Origin: Photobacterium galatheae
GTDB taxonomy: Bacteria; Pseudomonadota; Gammaproteobacteria; Enterobacterales; Vibrionaceae
Length of the DNA: 64,000 nt
Assembly: GCF_000695255.1 (NCBI RefSeq)
Contig: NZ_JMIB01000006.1
Span: forward strand, 220,128-284,127
Direction of reading: 5' to 3'
Shown here: positions 52,269-62,483 of the stretch, in pieces
Numbering within the stretch: the stretch's first letter is position 1
How the letters are laid out: the number at the start of each line of letters is the position of its first letter
Position numbers and translations under genes: made by a program
Notes under the pieces: generated by a model
Seen by the model: only the letters and a program-made list of their open reading frames with translations
Told to the model about the DNA's origin: nothing
Databases searched by the model: none

Positions 52269-54050
52269 GTGACTGTCATTCAATTACGGGGCACCCGGCT
52301 GGCGGCAGCCACGATCAGCAAACCCCTGACGCGACCTTTTATTCTGGCGCTGACTTTCCTGTTTTTGCTGACCATGCACTACTTTCAGCACAATCAGGGC
52401 GGTTCCGGACTCGAACTCCCGTTCAATGTCAGCAGTTGGATTCCATTCAGTTTTGCCATCGCCATTGGTTTGCTGGAAATCAGTCGCCAGAAAATATTAC
52501 GTTATTCTCGTCTGACGCTGGTGCTCTTTCTTTGCTGCGTCATGCTGACGCTTCCGATCTTCTATCCGGAAGCGACCCCTGAAGCGGCAGCAAACCGATT
52601 ATTTGCGCTCTGGGCTGGCTGGCTATTCTTTGTGGCACTCCAGCAGTTCGCATTCAGCCAGAAACAACGCCAGCAAATTTTGTGGTTGATCCTGAAGGCG
52701 GTCTGGCTGCAAACAGCTCTGGCTTGGTATCTGTTTCTCTGGGTCTCCCCTGAGAACGCCCTGGGTTACAATACGGAAATCAATCGCCCCTACGGCATCT
52801 TCCAGCAACCCAATGTCATGGCCACTTTTCTGGCAACCGGACTGATCCTCTCGGCCTACCTGCTGGCGCGCCTACCCACCTATCAACGCCGCTGGACATT
52901 CTCCCAGCTGGGTTTGTTGCTCACCCCCGTTGCCATCGTGCCTATGCTGATTGTCCTCAGCTCCCGGACGGGTTGGATCGCTGCTGTCGTCGGCGTATTG
53001 CTGATCCTGCCATACCTGACCCAGTTTGCTGCCCGGGCCCAGTGGCGTATGTGGCTGCTGATGGTTGTCATGGGACTGAGTCTGGCCTGGAATCTGACCA
53101 GTACATTGAATTGGTCGCCGCAACCGGGCAGGGTTTCACTGGAAAGTGCCCGTACGATAATATACCCGCAAGTCACGGAGATGTTCCTGCATGCGCCCAT
53201 GCGGGGGGTAGGATACGGCAACTTTGAGCCGGCTTACCTGATGCAGACTGCACAATGGCATCAGGCCGATCCCACGCAGCCATACGGGTTAGCCAACCTG
53301 GACCATCCGCACAACGAACTGTTGTTCTGGGCCAGTGAAGGCGGAATTCTGCCGTTGCTGGCGCTACTCATTGCCGCCGTCGCCGTGCTGGCGAAGATCC
53401 GGCGTGCTCCGGCAAATACCCAGCTGGCACTGGTTGCTTTGCTGTTTCCGATCACTTTACATACCCAGCTGGAGTATCCGTTCTATCATTCGCTGATCCA
53501 TTGGGTGATTTTCATTTTCCTGCTGCACTGGGTCGACTCACTCAGCGCCAAATATTTCAAACAGCCGCTGCGTTATCATCAACCTTTCCGAATCGGGGGG
53601 ATACTGCTCCCTTCCTGTATCAGCGCTTTTATGCTGACAACCCTGTACTCCGGAGCAGCACTGACCCGCTTTGAAACCACTTCACCGCCCGATTTAGCCG
53701 TCCTGGAGAAAGTGAACAACACCTGGGCCTGGCGCCATCGGTTCGAATGGGACTTATATCAGACCCAGCTCAAAGTGGGGATACATCAGAACAACCCTGA
53801 GCTGATACAGGGATTCATTCGTTGGTCCGAGAAGAAAGCCCGGGAGTTACCGCGGCCGATTCTGTACCAATATCTGATCCGAGCGCATCAGGCAATGGCC
53901 CATTCCCGTCAGGCCGAGCATGTACGGGAAGAAGCCCAGTACTTGTTCCCGAGCCTGGATTTCAGCGATCAGACATTGCCGATATTCACTCAGCCAACAC
54001 CAAAAACAGAGACTGAGACTGAGACTGAGACAAAAACAGCGCAAAACTAA
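52269..54050 (+). CDS. pglL: PglL-family O-oligosaccharyltransferase
   Basis: 593 residues with a GTG start at 52269. About ten or more transmembrane helices are spread over residues 25-455, with the Wzy_C/O-antigen-ligase-type periplasmic loop containing LDHPHNELLFWASEGG, where the family has a conserved histidine. The C-terminal part (about 470-570) is a soluble PglL C-terminal domain (WAWRHRFEWDLYQTQLKVG). PglL transfers glycan from undecaprenyl carriers to pilins and other exported proteins. The V. cholerae PglL (VC0393, from memory) also lies beside uvrA. The reading frame ends in a run of Thr-Glu repeats (ETETETETETK) coded by a near-perfect hexamer repeat at about 54009-54030. A possible target is MshA, but nothing here shows it. 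Confidence 0.87.
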   Translation: MTVIQLRGTRLAAATISKPLTRPFILALTFLFLLTMHYFQHNQGGSGLELPFNVSSWIPFSFAIAIGLLEISRQKILRYSRLTLVLFLCCVMLTLPIFYPEATPEAAANRLFALWAGWLFFVALQQFAFSQKQRQQILWLILKAVWLQTALAWYLFLWVSPENALGYNTEINRPYGIFQQPNVMATFLATGLILSAYLLARLPTYQRRWTFSQLGLLLTPVAIVPMLIVLSSRTGWIAAVVGVLLILPYLTQFAARAQWRMWLLMVVMGLSLAWNLTSTLNWSPQPGRVSLESARTIIYPQVTEMFLHAPMRGVGYGNFEPAYLMQTAQWHQADPTQPYGLANLDHPHNELLFWASEGGILPLLALLIAAVAVLAKIRRAPANTQLALVALLFPITLHTQLEYPFYHSLIHWVIFIFLLHWVDSLSAKYFKQPLRYHQPFRIGGILLPSCISAFMLTTLYSGAALTRFETTSPPDLAVLEKVNNTWAWRHRFEWDLYQTQLKVGIHQNNPELIQGFIRWSEKKARELPRPILYQYLIRAHQAMAHSRQAEHVREEAQYLFPSLDFSDQTLPIFTQPTPKTETETETETKTAQN

Positions 54051-54057
54051 TCCGATC

Positions 54058-54083
54058 AAAAACGGCTGCACAGCAGCCGTTTT
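54058..54083. terminator. Bidirectional terminator between pglL and the aminotransferase gene
   Basis: AAAAACGGCTGC, loop ACA, GCAGCCGTTTTC: a 9-bp GC-rich stem flanked by A and T tracts, located just after the pglL stop and 25 nt beyond the end of the convergent aminotransferase gene. Confidence 0.9.
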
Positions 54084-54107
54084 CTTATCCATTTTGCCCG
54101 TCACGGA

Positions 54108-55226
54108 TTATTTCAGCACATCTTCCAGCGCTTTCAGGCAAAGTGCCACATTCTCATTACGGGCAGCATAACCCATCAGTCCGATACGCCATGCCTTCCC
54201 GGCAAGCGCACCTAAGCCCGCCCCGATCTCCAGATTGTATTTCTCCAGCAAGGTCTGACGCACTTGAGCATCATCCACGCCATCCGGAATATACACAGCG
54301 TTCAATTGTGGTAAACGGCTCTTTTCTTCAACGACGAATCGAATGCCCATGGCTTCCAGCCCGGCACGCAGTGACTGATGCATCTCGGCGTGGCGCTGCC
54401 AGGCATTTTCCAGCCCTTCGTTTTGCAGACGAACCAGTGCTTCATGCAGCGCGTACAGGCTATTCACTGGCGCGGTATGATGGTAACTCCGTTTCCCTTC
54501 ACCACTCCAGTAAGCCAACACCAGGCTCTGATCCAGGAACCAGCTCTGTACCGGCGTCTTACGTTGCTGTATGGCCTCTATCGCACGAGGCGAGAAGGTC
54601 AGCGGTGACAGCCCCGGCACACAGGACAGGCATTTCTGGCTGCCGGAATACACCGCATCAAGCTGCCATTCATCCACTTTCAGCGGCACACCACCCAGTG
54701 ACGTCACAGCATCGACAATGGTCAGGCACCCATGCGCCCGAGCCAGTTTCGCCAGCGTTTCCGCATCACTGAGCGCGCCGGTTGAGGTTTCGGCATGGAC
54801 AAAGGCCAGAATTTTGGCATCCGGGTGCGCTTTCAGTGCCGCTTCAACGGCCAGCGGATCAACCGGCTCACCCCATTCGTTATCCACCAGCACGGCTTCA
54901 CCACCACAACGGATAACATTTTCACGCATCCGCTCGCCGAACACCCCATTGCGGCAGACGATGACCTTATCCCCCGGCTCAACCAGATTGACAAAACACG
55001 CCTCCATCCCGGCACTGCCCGGTGCAGAAACCGCAATGGTAAAAGGGTTCGTGGTCTGGAAAGCATACTGGAGCAAACTTTTCAGTTCATCCATCATGCC
55101 AATGAATAATGGGTCAAGATGGCCCAAAGTCGGACGACTGAGCGCCTGTAGCACCTGAGGATAAATATCGGATGGGCCGGGTCCCATCAGGGTACGCTGT
55201 GGCGGATAAAAACTTTGAATTGTCAT
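54108..55226 (-). CDS. Class V aminotransferase (alanine/serine-glyoxylate type)
   Basis: 372 residues from the ATG at 55226, preceded by GGAGG 4 nt away; the frame extends 63 nt upstream without support. It is a fold-type I PLP enzyme: TLMGPGPSDIYPQVLQAL at the N-terminus, SAPGSAGMEACFVNLVEPG for the phosphate-binding region, VDAVTSLGGVPLKVDEW for the Asp that contacts the pyridine N, and SGSQKCLS with the Schiff-base lysine K198. It is in the alanine-glyoxylate/serine-glyoxylate/phosphonoethylamine transaminase group; exact substrates cannot be told. V. cholerae has a class V aminotransferase in the same place (VC0392, from memory). Confidence 0.88.
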   Translation of the reverse strand: MTIQSFYPPQRTLMGPGPSDIYPQVLQALSRPTLGHLDPLFIGMMDELKSLLQYAFQTTNPFTIAVSAPGSAGMEACFVNLVEPGDKVIVCRNGVFGERMRENVIRCGGEAVLVDNEWGEPVDPLAVEAALKAHPDAKILAFVHAETSTGALSDAETLAKLARAHGCLTIVDAVTSLGGVPLKVDEWQLDAVYSGSQKCLSCVPGLSPLTFSPRAIEAIQQRKTPVQSWFLDQSLVLAYWSGEGKRSYHHTAPVNSLYALHEALVRLQNEGLENAWQRHAEMHQSLRAGLEAMGIRFVVEEKSRLPQLNAVYIPDGVDDAQVRQTLLEKYNLEIGAGLGALAGKAWRIGLMGYAARNENVALCLKALEDVLK

Positions 55227-55407
55227 GGGGCCTCCATTGGCATCGTAGCTGAAATCCTTCTCGATCAGCACTTTAATGATGATTGGCAACAGTGGTATTC
55301 ATAAAATATCCCAACCGAGCATAACAGAACCGCACGACGCTGGAACCTCAGGGACAAATTTCTGCAGGATCAGTAACAATAACGACACAGAAAAATGCAT
55401 TCAGGCA

Positions 55408-55436
55408 TTGACAAAGCCCCCCTGCTCCTATTCAAT
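55408..55436 (+). promoter_or_regulatory. Candidate lysC promoter
   Basis: TTGACA (55408-55413, full consensus -35), a 17-nt spacer and TTCAAT (55431-55436, 4 of 6). Transcription would begin near 55443, just ahead of a 12-bp hairpin and the lysine riboswitch. Confidence 0.65.
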
Positions 55437-55450
55437 AAGGGCAATTTTTG

Positions 55451-55480
55451 TTCACCCTGAAAAGCTCATTTTCAGGTGAA
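55451..55480 (+). other. Hairpin preceding the lysine riboswitch
   Basis: TTCAC, one bulged C, CTGAAAA, loop GCTCA, TTTTCAG, GTGAA: 12 base pairs around a single bulge. It would be close to the 5' end of the lysC transcript and immediately upstream of the riboswitch core. It may protect the 5' end or assist folding; no T run follows, so it is not an ordinary terminator. Confidence 0.5.
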
Positions 55481-55660
55481 AACGGAAGAGGCGCGTTATC
55501 CAGGTATCTATGCGGCGGGGCCCCACCCCAAAGCACCATAGAGAGGGGGAGCAACGCCGAGATACGGTAAGACAGGGGGCTTGCCGTATCGGCTTTGAAG
55601 GTTGAATCCTTCTGGCTGTCACCTGCAGCATCAAGCACAGGTGGAGAGCTTCTGGTCGCA
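55481..55660 (+). ncRNA. Lysine riboswitch (L box) of lysC
   Basis: The leader closely matches the E. coli lysC riboswitch. Seen in order are GGAAGAGGCGCGTT, AGAGGGGGAGCAACGCCGAG, GGCTTTGAAGGTTGAATCC, GGCTGTCACC and a closing GCTTCTGG, which pairs with the opening GGAAG to form P1. These are the conserved five-way-junction elements that bind lysine. It controls aspartokinase in response to lysine. The expression platform occupies 55660-55764; as no strong T-tract terminator is seen there, control of translation through the GGGAG before the TTG/ATG is more likely. Confidence 0.93.
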
Positions 55661-55764
55661 GCTGTCTTTATCATGTCTCGCCGAACGGCTCTTCTGACAT
55701 CAAGTCGGAAAGATTCCCCAAATTTTGCCCCATGACTTTACGCTTTGTTAAGTGGGAGATCATT

Positions 55765-57144
55765 TTGAGCCCTGTACATTTTTCTTCAGCGCAGAACGCT
55801 GAAATTACTGTCGCAAAATTTGGCGGCACTAGCGTGGCTGATTTCGTCGCAATGAGCCGTAGTGCCAAGATCGTCATTAATCATCCGAAGACTAAGCTGG
55901 TTCTCATCAGCGCATGTTCCGGTGTGACCAATATTCTGGTCGAACTGGCCAACGGTGTCGCTGATGTTGCACACCGCAGCAGTCTGATGGATCGCCTGCG
56001 TGCAATCCATCACAGTGTCTTGGCAGACTTACAACAACCTGAAACGGTTGCCGGGAAAATTGACACACTGCTGGATCAGGTTGCTGCTCTCGCGGCTCAA
56101 ACCGCAGTTCAGAAGTCTGCTGAACTGACCGATCAACTGGTCGCGAATGGCGAATTGCTGTCAACTTATCTGTTTACTCAAATTCTGTGCGAAATGGGTG
56201 CCGATGCTGTGCGCTATGATATCCGTGATGTCATGCGGACAGACAGCCGCTTCGGGAAAGCCAGCCCGGAACCAGAGATGATCCGTCAACTGACGGAAGA
56301 AAAACTGTTGCCATTACTACAGGATAAAATCGTGGTTTCACAAGGCTTTATTGGCAGTGATGAACAGGGCCGTACCACCACACTGGGCCGCGGTGGCAGC
56401 GACTACAGCGCTGCGCTGATGGCTGAGGCGATCGACGCCGGTACGCTGGAAATCTGGACCGACGTCCCCGGGATGTATACGACCGATCCACGGATTGCGC
56501 CAAAAGCTACGCCGATCAAAGAAATCAGCTTCAGTGAAGCCTCTGAGATGGCCAACTTTGGTGCCAAAATTCTTCACCCATCCACACTGATCCCGGCGGT
56601 TCGCCGTCAGATTCCTGTGTTCGTGGGTTCTTCGAAAGCACCAGAGCAAGGCGGAACCTGGATCCGTAAATCAGTCAGTGAAGCGCCTCTGTTCCGTGCA
56701 CTGGCACTGCGCAACAATCAGACCCTGATTACCCTGACCAGCCTGAACATGTTCCACGCCTACGGCTTCCTGGCTGAAGTGTTCCGTATTCTGGCTGAAC
56801 ACAAAGTCTCGGTTGATCTGATTTCTACCTCTGAAGTCAGCGTCTCTCTGACGATGGATCAGACAGACACGGGTGGCGGTGCACCTACGCTTCCTCCGGG
56901 AGCACACGCGGCACTCAGCGAGCTGTGCCGTGTCGAGATTGAACAGGATCTGTGCCTGATCTCTCTGATCGGAAACCGCATGAGCCAAACCGCCGGTTCG
57001 GTCAGCACTGTGTTCAACACGCTGGAAGAATACAAACTGCGGATGATTTGTTACGGTGCCAGTCCACACAACCTGTGCTTCCTGGTGAAAACCGAGCACG
57101 CGCTCTCGATTGCTCAGAATCTGCATCATAAGATTTTCGAGTAA
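55765..57144 (+). CDS. lysC: Aspartate kinase III, lysine-sensitive
   Basis: 459 residues if translation starts at the TTG at 55765, which has GGGAG 7 nt upstream. The ATG at 55732 gives 470 residues but no ribosome binding site. The catalytic domain holds AKFGGTSVADF (KFGGTS motif), TTTLGRGGSDYSAAL and IWTDVPGMYTTDPR. Two ACT domains at the C-terminus (about 305-455; LTSLNMFHAYGFLAEVFRIL, SVDLISTSEVSVSLTMD) form the lysine-binding regulatory module as in E. coli LysC. It makes aspartyl-phosphate, the first step to lysine, threonine and methionine. It ends in a strong terminator at 57166-57194. Confidence 0.95.
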   Translation: MSPVHFSSAQNAEITVAKFGGTSVADFVAMSRSAKIVINHPKTKLVLISACSGVTNILVELANGVADVAHRSSLMDRLRAIHHSVLADLQQPETVAGKIDTLLDQVAALAAQTAVQKSAELTDQLVANGELLSTYLFTQILCEMGADAVRYDIRDVMRTDSRFGKASPEPEMIRQLTEEKLLPLLQDKIVVSQGFIGSDEQGRTTTLGRGGSDYSAALMAEAIDAGTLEIWTDVPGMYTTDPRIAPKATPIKEISFSEASEMANFGAKILHPSTLIPAVRRQIPVFVGSSKAPEQGGTWIRKSVSEAPLFRALALRNNQTLITLTSLNMFHAYGFLAEVFRILAEHKVSVDLISTSEVSVSLTMDQTDTGGGAPTLPPGAHAALSELCRVEIEQDLCLISLIGNRMSQTAGSVSTVFNTLEEYKLRMICYGASPHNLCFLVKTEHALSIAQNLHHKIFE

Positions 57145-57165
57145 TCCGAATCATCTCGCAGATCC

Positions 57166-57194
57166 AAAAAAGGCGCTCCATGAGCGCCTTTTTT
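57166..57194. terminator. Bidirectional terminator between lysC and metH
   Basis: AAAAAAGGCGCTC, loop CAT, GAGCGCCTTTTTT. A perfect 7-bp GC stem with six A on one side and six T on the other, between the convergent lysC and metH (stop at 57263). Confidence 0.92.
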
Positions 57195-57262
57195 GATGTC
57201 TTCACACGCTGAGCTAAACAGCGGCCACCGCATCCGATGACCACGACTTGCTACGAATCCGA

Positions 57263-60200
57263 CTACAGATTTGGACCGAGCCATTTCTCCGCTTCGGTTG
57301 CATCCCAGCCTTTTCGCTCAGCATAGTCCAGCATCTGATCTCGCTGAATCTGTGCAACCGCGAAATAACGGGATTCCGGATGAGAGAAATACCAGCCCGA
57401 CACCGCGGCACCCGGCCACATGGCAAAACTTTCGGTCAACTGCATCCCGGTATTGGCTTCCGCATCCAATAGTTTCCAGATCTCGCCTTTCTCTGTATGT
57501 TCAGGGCAAGCCGGATAGCCCGGTGCCGGACGGATCCCCTGATATTTCTCACGGATCAGATCCTCATTATTCAGGGCTTCATCCGGCGCATAACCCCAGA
57601 TTTCCTTACGCACCTGCTCGTGCATGCATTCGGCAAACGCTTCTGCAAGACGATCGGCCACCGCCTGAATCATGATGGCATTATAGTCATCCCCTTTGGC
57701 TTTAAACTGCTCAGCAATGTCGTACTCACCGATCCCGCCCGTGACAGCAAATGCACCAATCCAGTCAGCTTTTTCACTGTCTTTCGGAGCAACATAATCC
57801 GACAAACAGTAATTCGGCCCCTTTGGTTTTTCGGTTTGCTGACGCAGACCACGTAGCGTGGTCAGCACCTGAGTCCGGTTTTCATCGGTATAAACCTCAA
57901 TATCATCACCAATGTTATTCGCCGGGAACAGACCACACACGCCATTGGCTTTGATCATACCGGTTGCTTCAATGTCATCCAGCAGCTGATTAGCATCATC
58001 GAACAACCGCTGTGCTTCTTTCCCGACCACTTCATGACGCAGAATCGTCGGATATTTGCCACTCAATGACCAGGTCATAAAGAAAGGCGTCCAGTCGATG
58101 TAACGCCGCAGCGTCGCGATATCGAAGTCTTTAAACACATGGATACCCGGTTGTTTAGGGGCTGGCGGTGTATAGCTGTTCCAGTCTATCGCCACTTTAT
58201 TGGCACGCGCCGTTTCCAGGCTGACCGGTGCACTGCGCGGACGCTTGCGGGCATGCTGCTCGCGCACCACCTCATACTCCTGATCCAGGCGCTCGACAAA
58301 AGCAGGTCGTTGCGTCTCAGATAACAATGCCGCACACACCCCGACAGCCCGGGATGCATTCGAAACATACACCACAGGTGCATGATAGTTCTGTTCAATT
58401 TTTACCGCAGTATGCGCTTTAGAAGTCGTCGCCCCGCCAATCAACAGCGGAATCTCAAACCCCTGACGCTCCATCTCTTTCGCCACATGCACCATTTCAT
58501 CCAATGAAGGGGTGATCAGGCCAGACAAGCCAATAATATCGACATGCTCTTCTTTCGCGACCTTCAGAATTTTGTCACAAGGCACCATCACTCCGAGATC
58601 AATAATCTCGAAGTTATTACACTGCAAGACGACGCCGACAATGTTCTTACCGATGTCATGCACGTCACCTTTCACGGTTGCCAGCAGGATTTTTCCGTTA
58701 CTCTTACCTGCCTGTTTCTCGGCATTGATGTAAGGCTCCAGATAGGCCACAGCCTGCTTCATCACCCGGGCCGATTTCACCACCTGCGGCAGGAACATTT
58801 TGCCTTCACCGAACAGGTCACCCACCACGTTCATTCCTGCCATCAACGGCCCTTCAATCACCTCCAGCGGTTTGCTGGCCTGCTGGCGAGCTTCTTCCGT
58901 ATCTTCAACAATAAACTCAGTAATGCCTTTAACCAGTGCATGAGACAGTCGCTTTTCAACGGGCCAGCCCCGCCATTCCGCGGCGGTTTTGTCTTCCACC
59001 GCTTCGCCGCTGCCCCGGTATTTATCGGCCAAATCCAGCAGACGCTCCGTGGAATCATCACGACGGTTGAGGACCACATCTTCCACGGCCACACGCAGCT
59101 CTTCCGGCAAGTCATCGTAAATCGCCAGCTGACCGGCATTCACGATCCCCATATCCATCCCGTTCTTGAAGCAGTGGTACAGGAAGACCGCGTGAATTGC
59201 CTCACGCACCGGCTCATTCCCCCGGAAAGAGAAAGAAACGTTCGACACCCCACCGGAGACCATGGCATGCGGCAAATGACGCTTGATATCCCCAACCGCT
59301 TCAATGAAATCCACGGCGTAGTTGTTATGCTCTTCAATCCCTGTCGCGACCGCAAAGATATTCGGGTCAAAAATGATATCTTCCGGCGGGAAACCAACTT
59401 CATCAACCAGAATATGATAGGCATTAGTACAGATTTCGATCTTCCGTTCACGGGTATCAGCCTGACCCACTTCATCGAACGCCATCACGATCACCGCCGC
59501 ACCGTAGCGACGGATTAATTTAGCCTGCTCAACAAATTTCTCTTTCCCTTCCTTGAGTGAGATTGAGTTGACAATTGGCTTGCCCTGAACACATTTCAGA
59601 CCTGATTCAAGAATTTCCCACTTCGAGGAGTCAATCATGATCGGAACACGGGAAATTTCCGGCTCAGAAGCACACAGATTCAAAAAGCGCACCATGGCCG
59701 CTTCTGCATCCAGCATGCCTTCATCCATGTTGATATCAATGATCTGTGCGCCAGCCTCAACCTGCTGACGAGCGACTTCCAGCGCCTCGTCATACAATTC
59801 TTCTTTGATCAAACGACGAAAACGAGCTGACCCGGTGACATTGGTTCGCTCACCGACGTTCACAAACAGAGTTTCTTTTTCGATGGTCAGGGGTTCCAGG
59901 CCAGACAATCGACAAGCCACGGGTAAATCCGGTAGCTTCCTTGGCGGGAGATTCGCCGTCACCCGGGCCATTTCACGGATATGTTCCGGTGTCGTTCCGC
60001 AACAGCCCCCCACCAAATTGAGGAAACCGGACTCCGCCCACTCCCGGATATGTTCGGCCATCTCATCTGCTTCAAGGTCATATTCACCAAAAGCATTCGG
60101 CAGACCGGCATTCGGGTGCGCTGAAACAGCACATTCGGAAATGCGCGACAGCTCTTCGACATACTGACGCAGTTCATCAGGACCCAGCGCACAGTTCAGG

Positions 60201-60931
60201 CCAAAAGAGATCGGTTTGACGTGCCGAAGTGAGTTATAGAAAGCTTCGGTCGTTTGACCGGACAAGGTACGGCCGGAGGCATCGGTGATCGTCCCGGAAA
60301 TCATCACCGGCAGGGTTATTCCCAGTGTTTCGAATACCGAATCCACCGCAAAAGCACAGGCTTTCGCATTCAGAGTGTCGAAAATCGTTTCGATCAGGAT
60401 GATATCGGCACCACCTTCAATCAGCGCACGGGTCGATTCTGAATACGCCTCAACCAGTTGATCAAAAGTCACATTACGATAACCCGGATCATTCACATCC
60501 GGAGAAATAGAACAGGTTCGGTTGGTCGGGCCAAGGACACCCGCAACAAAACGCGGTTTATCCGGCGTTTTTGCGGTCCACTCATCTGCGACCTGGCGTG
60601 CCAGCCGGGCTGCCGCCAAGTTGATCTCGGCACTCAGACTCTCCATGTCGTAGTCTGCCATCGCGATGGTTGTGGCGTTAAAGGTGTTGGTTTCGAGGAT
60701 ATCGGCCCCAGCCTCAAGGTAAGCAGCGTGAATATCCTTGATCAATTGCGGCTGAGTCAGAACCAGCAGGTCATTGTTTCCTTTCAGGTCGGAATGCCAG
60801 TCGGCAAAACGTTCACCTCGATAATCCTGCTCATCCAGCTTATAGCTTTGGATCATAGTGCCCATCCCGCCATCGATGATCAGGATCTGCTCATTTAATC
60901 GCTTCTGTAATAATTCCGTTCCATTCGACAC
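57263..60931 (-). CDS. metH: Cobalamin-dependent methionine synthase
   Basis: 1222 residues, full-length against E. coli MetH (1227). Domain order: homocysteine-binding barrel (about 1-325, with zinc ligands in [14 protein letters not shown]), methyltetrahydrofolate-binding barrel (about 355-615, [16 protein letters not shown]), cobalamin-binding cap and Rossmann module (about 650-895; [13 protein letters not shown] with the axial-ligand histidine), and the AdoMet-binding reactivation domain (about 900-1222; [15 protein letters not shown]). It methylates homocysteine to methionine. The upstream region contains tandem MetJ boxes at 60989-61012, placing it under methionine/SAM repression. Confidence 0.97.
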   Translation of the reverse strand: MSNGTELLQKRLNEQILIIDGGMGTMIQSYKLDEQDYRGERFADWHSDLKGNNDLLVLTQPQLIKDIHAAYLEAGADILETNTFNATTIAMADYDMESLSAEINLAAARLARQVADEWTAKTPDKPRFVAGVLGPTNRTCSISPDVNDPGYRNVTFDQLVEAYSESTRALIEGGADIILIETIFDTLNAKACAFAVDSVFETLGITLPVMISGTITDASGRTLSGQTTEAFYNSLRHVKPISFGLNCALGPDELRQYVEELSRISECAVSAHPNAGLPNAFGEYDLEADEMAEHIREWAESGFLNLVGGCCGTTPEHIREMARVTANLPPRKLPDLPVACRLSGLEPLTIEKETLFVNVGERTNVTGSARFRRLIKEELYDEALEVARQQVEAGAQIIDINMDEGMLDAEAAMVRFLNLCASEPEISRVPIMIDSSKWEILESGLKCVQGKPIVNSISLKEGKEKFVEQAKLIRRYGAAVIVMAFDEVGQADTRERKIEICTNAYHILVDEVGFPPEDIIFDPNIFAVATGIEEHNNYAVDFIEAVGDIKRHLPHAMVSGGVSNVSFSFRGNEPVREAIHAVFLYHCFKNGMDMGIVNAGQLAIYDDLPEELRVAVEDVVLNRRDDSTERLLDLADKYRGSGEAVEDKTAAEWRGWPVEKRLSHALVKGITEFIVEDTEEARQQASKPLEVIEGPLMAGMNVVGDLFGEGKMFLPQVVKSARVMKQAVAYLEPYINAEKQAGKSNGKILLATVKGDVHDIGKNIVGVVLQCNNFEIIDLGVMVPCDKILKVAKEEHVDIIGLSGLITPSLDEMVHVAKEMERQGFEIPLLIGGATTSKAHTAVKIEQNYHAPVVYVSNASRAVGVCAALLSETQRPAFVERLDQEYEVVREQHARKRPRSAPVSLETARANKVAIDWNSYTPPAPKQPGIHVFKDFDIATLRRYIDWTPFFMTWSLSGKYPTILRHEVVGKEAQRLFDDANQLLDDIEATGMIKANGVCGLFPANNIGDDIEVYTDENRTQVLTTLRGLRQQTEKPKGPNYCLSDYVAPKDSEKADWIGAFAVTGGIGEYDIAEQFKAKGDDYNAIMIQAVADRLAEAFAECMHEQVRKEIWGYAPDEALNNEDLIREKYQGIRPAPGYPACPEHTEKGEIWKLLDAEANTGMQLTESFAMWPGAAVSGWYFSHPESRYFAVAQIQRDQMLDYAERKGWDATEAEKWLGPNL

Positions 60932-60988
60932 TGCTTACTTCCTTACACTTAAACTTATCAGCTGCAATCATCCTATCACAGCCTGATT

Positions 60989-61012
60989 GGAAATCTAGAC
61001 GTCTATACATCG
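60989..61012. promoter_or_regulatory. MetJ operator upstream of metH
   Basis: Three tandem 8-bp Met boxes: GGAAATCT (5/8), AGACGTCT at 60997-61004 (8/8, the full consensus) and ATACATCG (5/8). They lie 58-81 nt upstream of the metH start. An adjoining 12-bp palindrome GTTTGCGCAAAC (61012-61023) is unexplained. MetJ with SAM binds tandem boxes cooperatively, so metH is probably repressed by methionine surplus. Confidence 0.8.
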
Positions 61013-61130
61013 TTTGCGCAAACTAATTCTTCATCGATCTGTCCAAAGTTTTTATGGCTATCACGGGCCCGAACATTTATATTTTGTCACAATTTTTGCT
61101 TAACACTTTTCCAACAGATGAGGATCAAGG

Positions 61131-62468
61131 ATGTCGGTTTACAGTACCCTCTGTTTTCTCGCCGCTGCCGCAATGGCAATTGCCTTTGTTAACCATAAAA
61201 TAGGCAAGATGCAAACAACCATTGCCATCACCGCAGGCGCCATTGTTTTATCGCTCGGAATTGTGATCGCGGGTCACAATGGCTGGTTTCACCTGGAAGA
61301 AATCGCCGCAGAGCAGTTGGGACAGATCGACTTCGAAAGCTTCTTGCTGAAAGGGATTCTTGGCTTTCTGCTTTTCGCCGGCGGTCTGGGAATCAAACTG
61401 CCTCACCTCGAAGATCAAAAGTGGGAAATTGCCATCCTGGCACTGGCCGCAACCCTATTTTCCACCTTTTTTATCGGTGGCACACTCTGGTGGATTTGCC
61501 AGACACTGGGCATCCAGTTTGACCTGATCTACTGTCTGCTATTCGGCGCACTGATTTCTCCAACGGATCCAATTGCGGTACTTGCGATTGTTAAAAAATT
61601 GCATGCCCCGCGTCGTATTTCAACCCAAATTGAAGGGGAGTCGCTCTTTAATGATGGTTTTGGTCTGGTGATTTTTGTCACGCTGTTCACTATTGCTTTC
61701 GGTGATGAGGCACCAACCGTCCTGGGTGTTGGCCACCTGTTCCTGCAGGAAGCCATTGGAGGGATCACTTACGGTTTTGTCTTAGGTCTGCTTTTCCACT
61801 ATCTGATCAGCTCGACGGACGATCACTCCATGGAATTACTGTTGACCCTGGGCGTGCCGACAGCCGGATACGTTTTTGCTGATGTCATTCATGTCTCTGG
61901 CCCACTGGCGATGGTTGTCTCTGGCATTATGATCGGCAACTGGACCCGCTATATTGGTTTCTCAAAAGAAAGTGAGGACCACCTGGATCACTTCTGGGAA
62001 CTGGTCGATGAATTCCTGAACGGCGTTCTGTTCCTGCTGATCGGGATGAGCATGCTGTCTTTCAGTTTCCATGAAGAAGACTGGACACTGATGGTGATCG
62101 CTGTACCTCTGGTTTTGCTGGCCCGCTACCTGAGTGTCAAACTCTCTTATGTCGGCTTCAAGCGATTCCGGAAATACAACCCGGAATCAGTGAAAATACT
62201 GACCTGGGGGGGCCTGCGGGGCGGCTTGGCCCTGGCAATGGCGATGGCGATTCCGGCCGGTGTCATTGTTATCCCGGAAAAAAATATTGACGTCAAAGAA
62301 CTGATTCTGGTGATGACCTATGCGGTTGTGGTGTTCTCGATCCTAATCCAGGGCTCGACCATCACATCAATGATCGAAAAAGCCAAAGCCTGGGAAGCAA
62401 AAAATAACAGCGACAGCGATCAGACACTCCCATCCCATCAACAGCCCGAAACCAATCCTAAATCGTAA
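61131..62468 (+). CDS. CPA1-family cation:proton antiporter (NhaP-like)
   Basis: 445 residues with about 12 membrane helices. The transport motif of the CPA1 superfamily is seen as GALISPTDPIAVLAIV followed by IEGESLFNDGFGLVIFV, whose acidic and Asn-Asp residues carry the cation site. There is a second conserved helix LTWGGLRGGLALAMAMAIP and a short hydrophilic tail (from about 420). It exchanges Na+ or K+ for H+ in the inner membrane, useful in a marine host. AGGATCAAGG precedes the ATG. It is transcribed divergently from metH; no promoter of good quality was seen in the shared gap. Confidence 0.9.
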   Translation: MSVYSTLCFLAAAAMAIAFVNHKIGKMQTTIAITAGAIVLSLGIVIAGHNGWFHLEEIAAEQLGQIDFESFLLKGILGFLLFAGGLGIKLPHLEDQKWEIAILALAATLFSTFFIGGTLWWICQTLGIQFDLIYCLLFGALISPTDPIAVLAIVKKLHAPRRISTQIEGESLFNDGFGLVIFVTLFTIAFGDEAPTVLGVGHLFLQEAIGGITYGFVLGLLFHYLISSTDDHSMELLLTLGVPTAGYVFADVIHVSGPLAMVVSGIMIGNWTRYIGFSKESEDHLDHFWELVDEFLNGVLFLLIGMSMLSFSFHEEDWTLMVIAVPLVLLARYLSVKLSYVGFKRFRKYNPESVKILTWGGLRGGLALAMAMAIPAGVIVIPEKNIDVKELILVMTYAVVVFSILIQGSTITSMIEKAKAWEAKNNSDSDQTLPSHQQPETNPKS

Positions 62469-62483
62469 GGTTTCACTGCCATC

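Noticed and set aside
61012..61023. GTTTGCGCAAAC near metH as a PurR site
   Set aside because: PurR sites read ACGCAAACGTTTGCGT; the half sites here are in the opposite arrangement.
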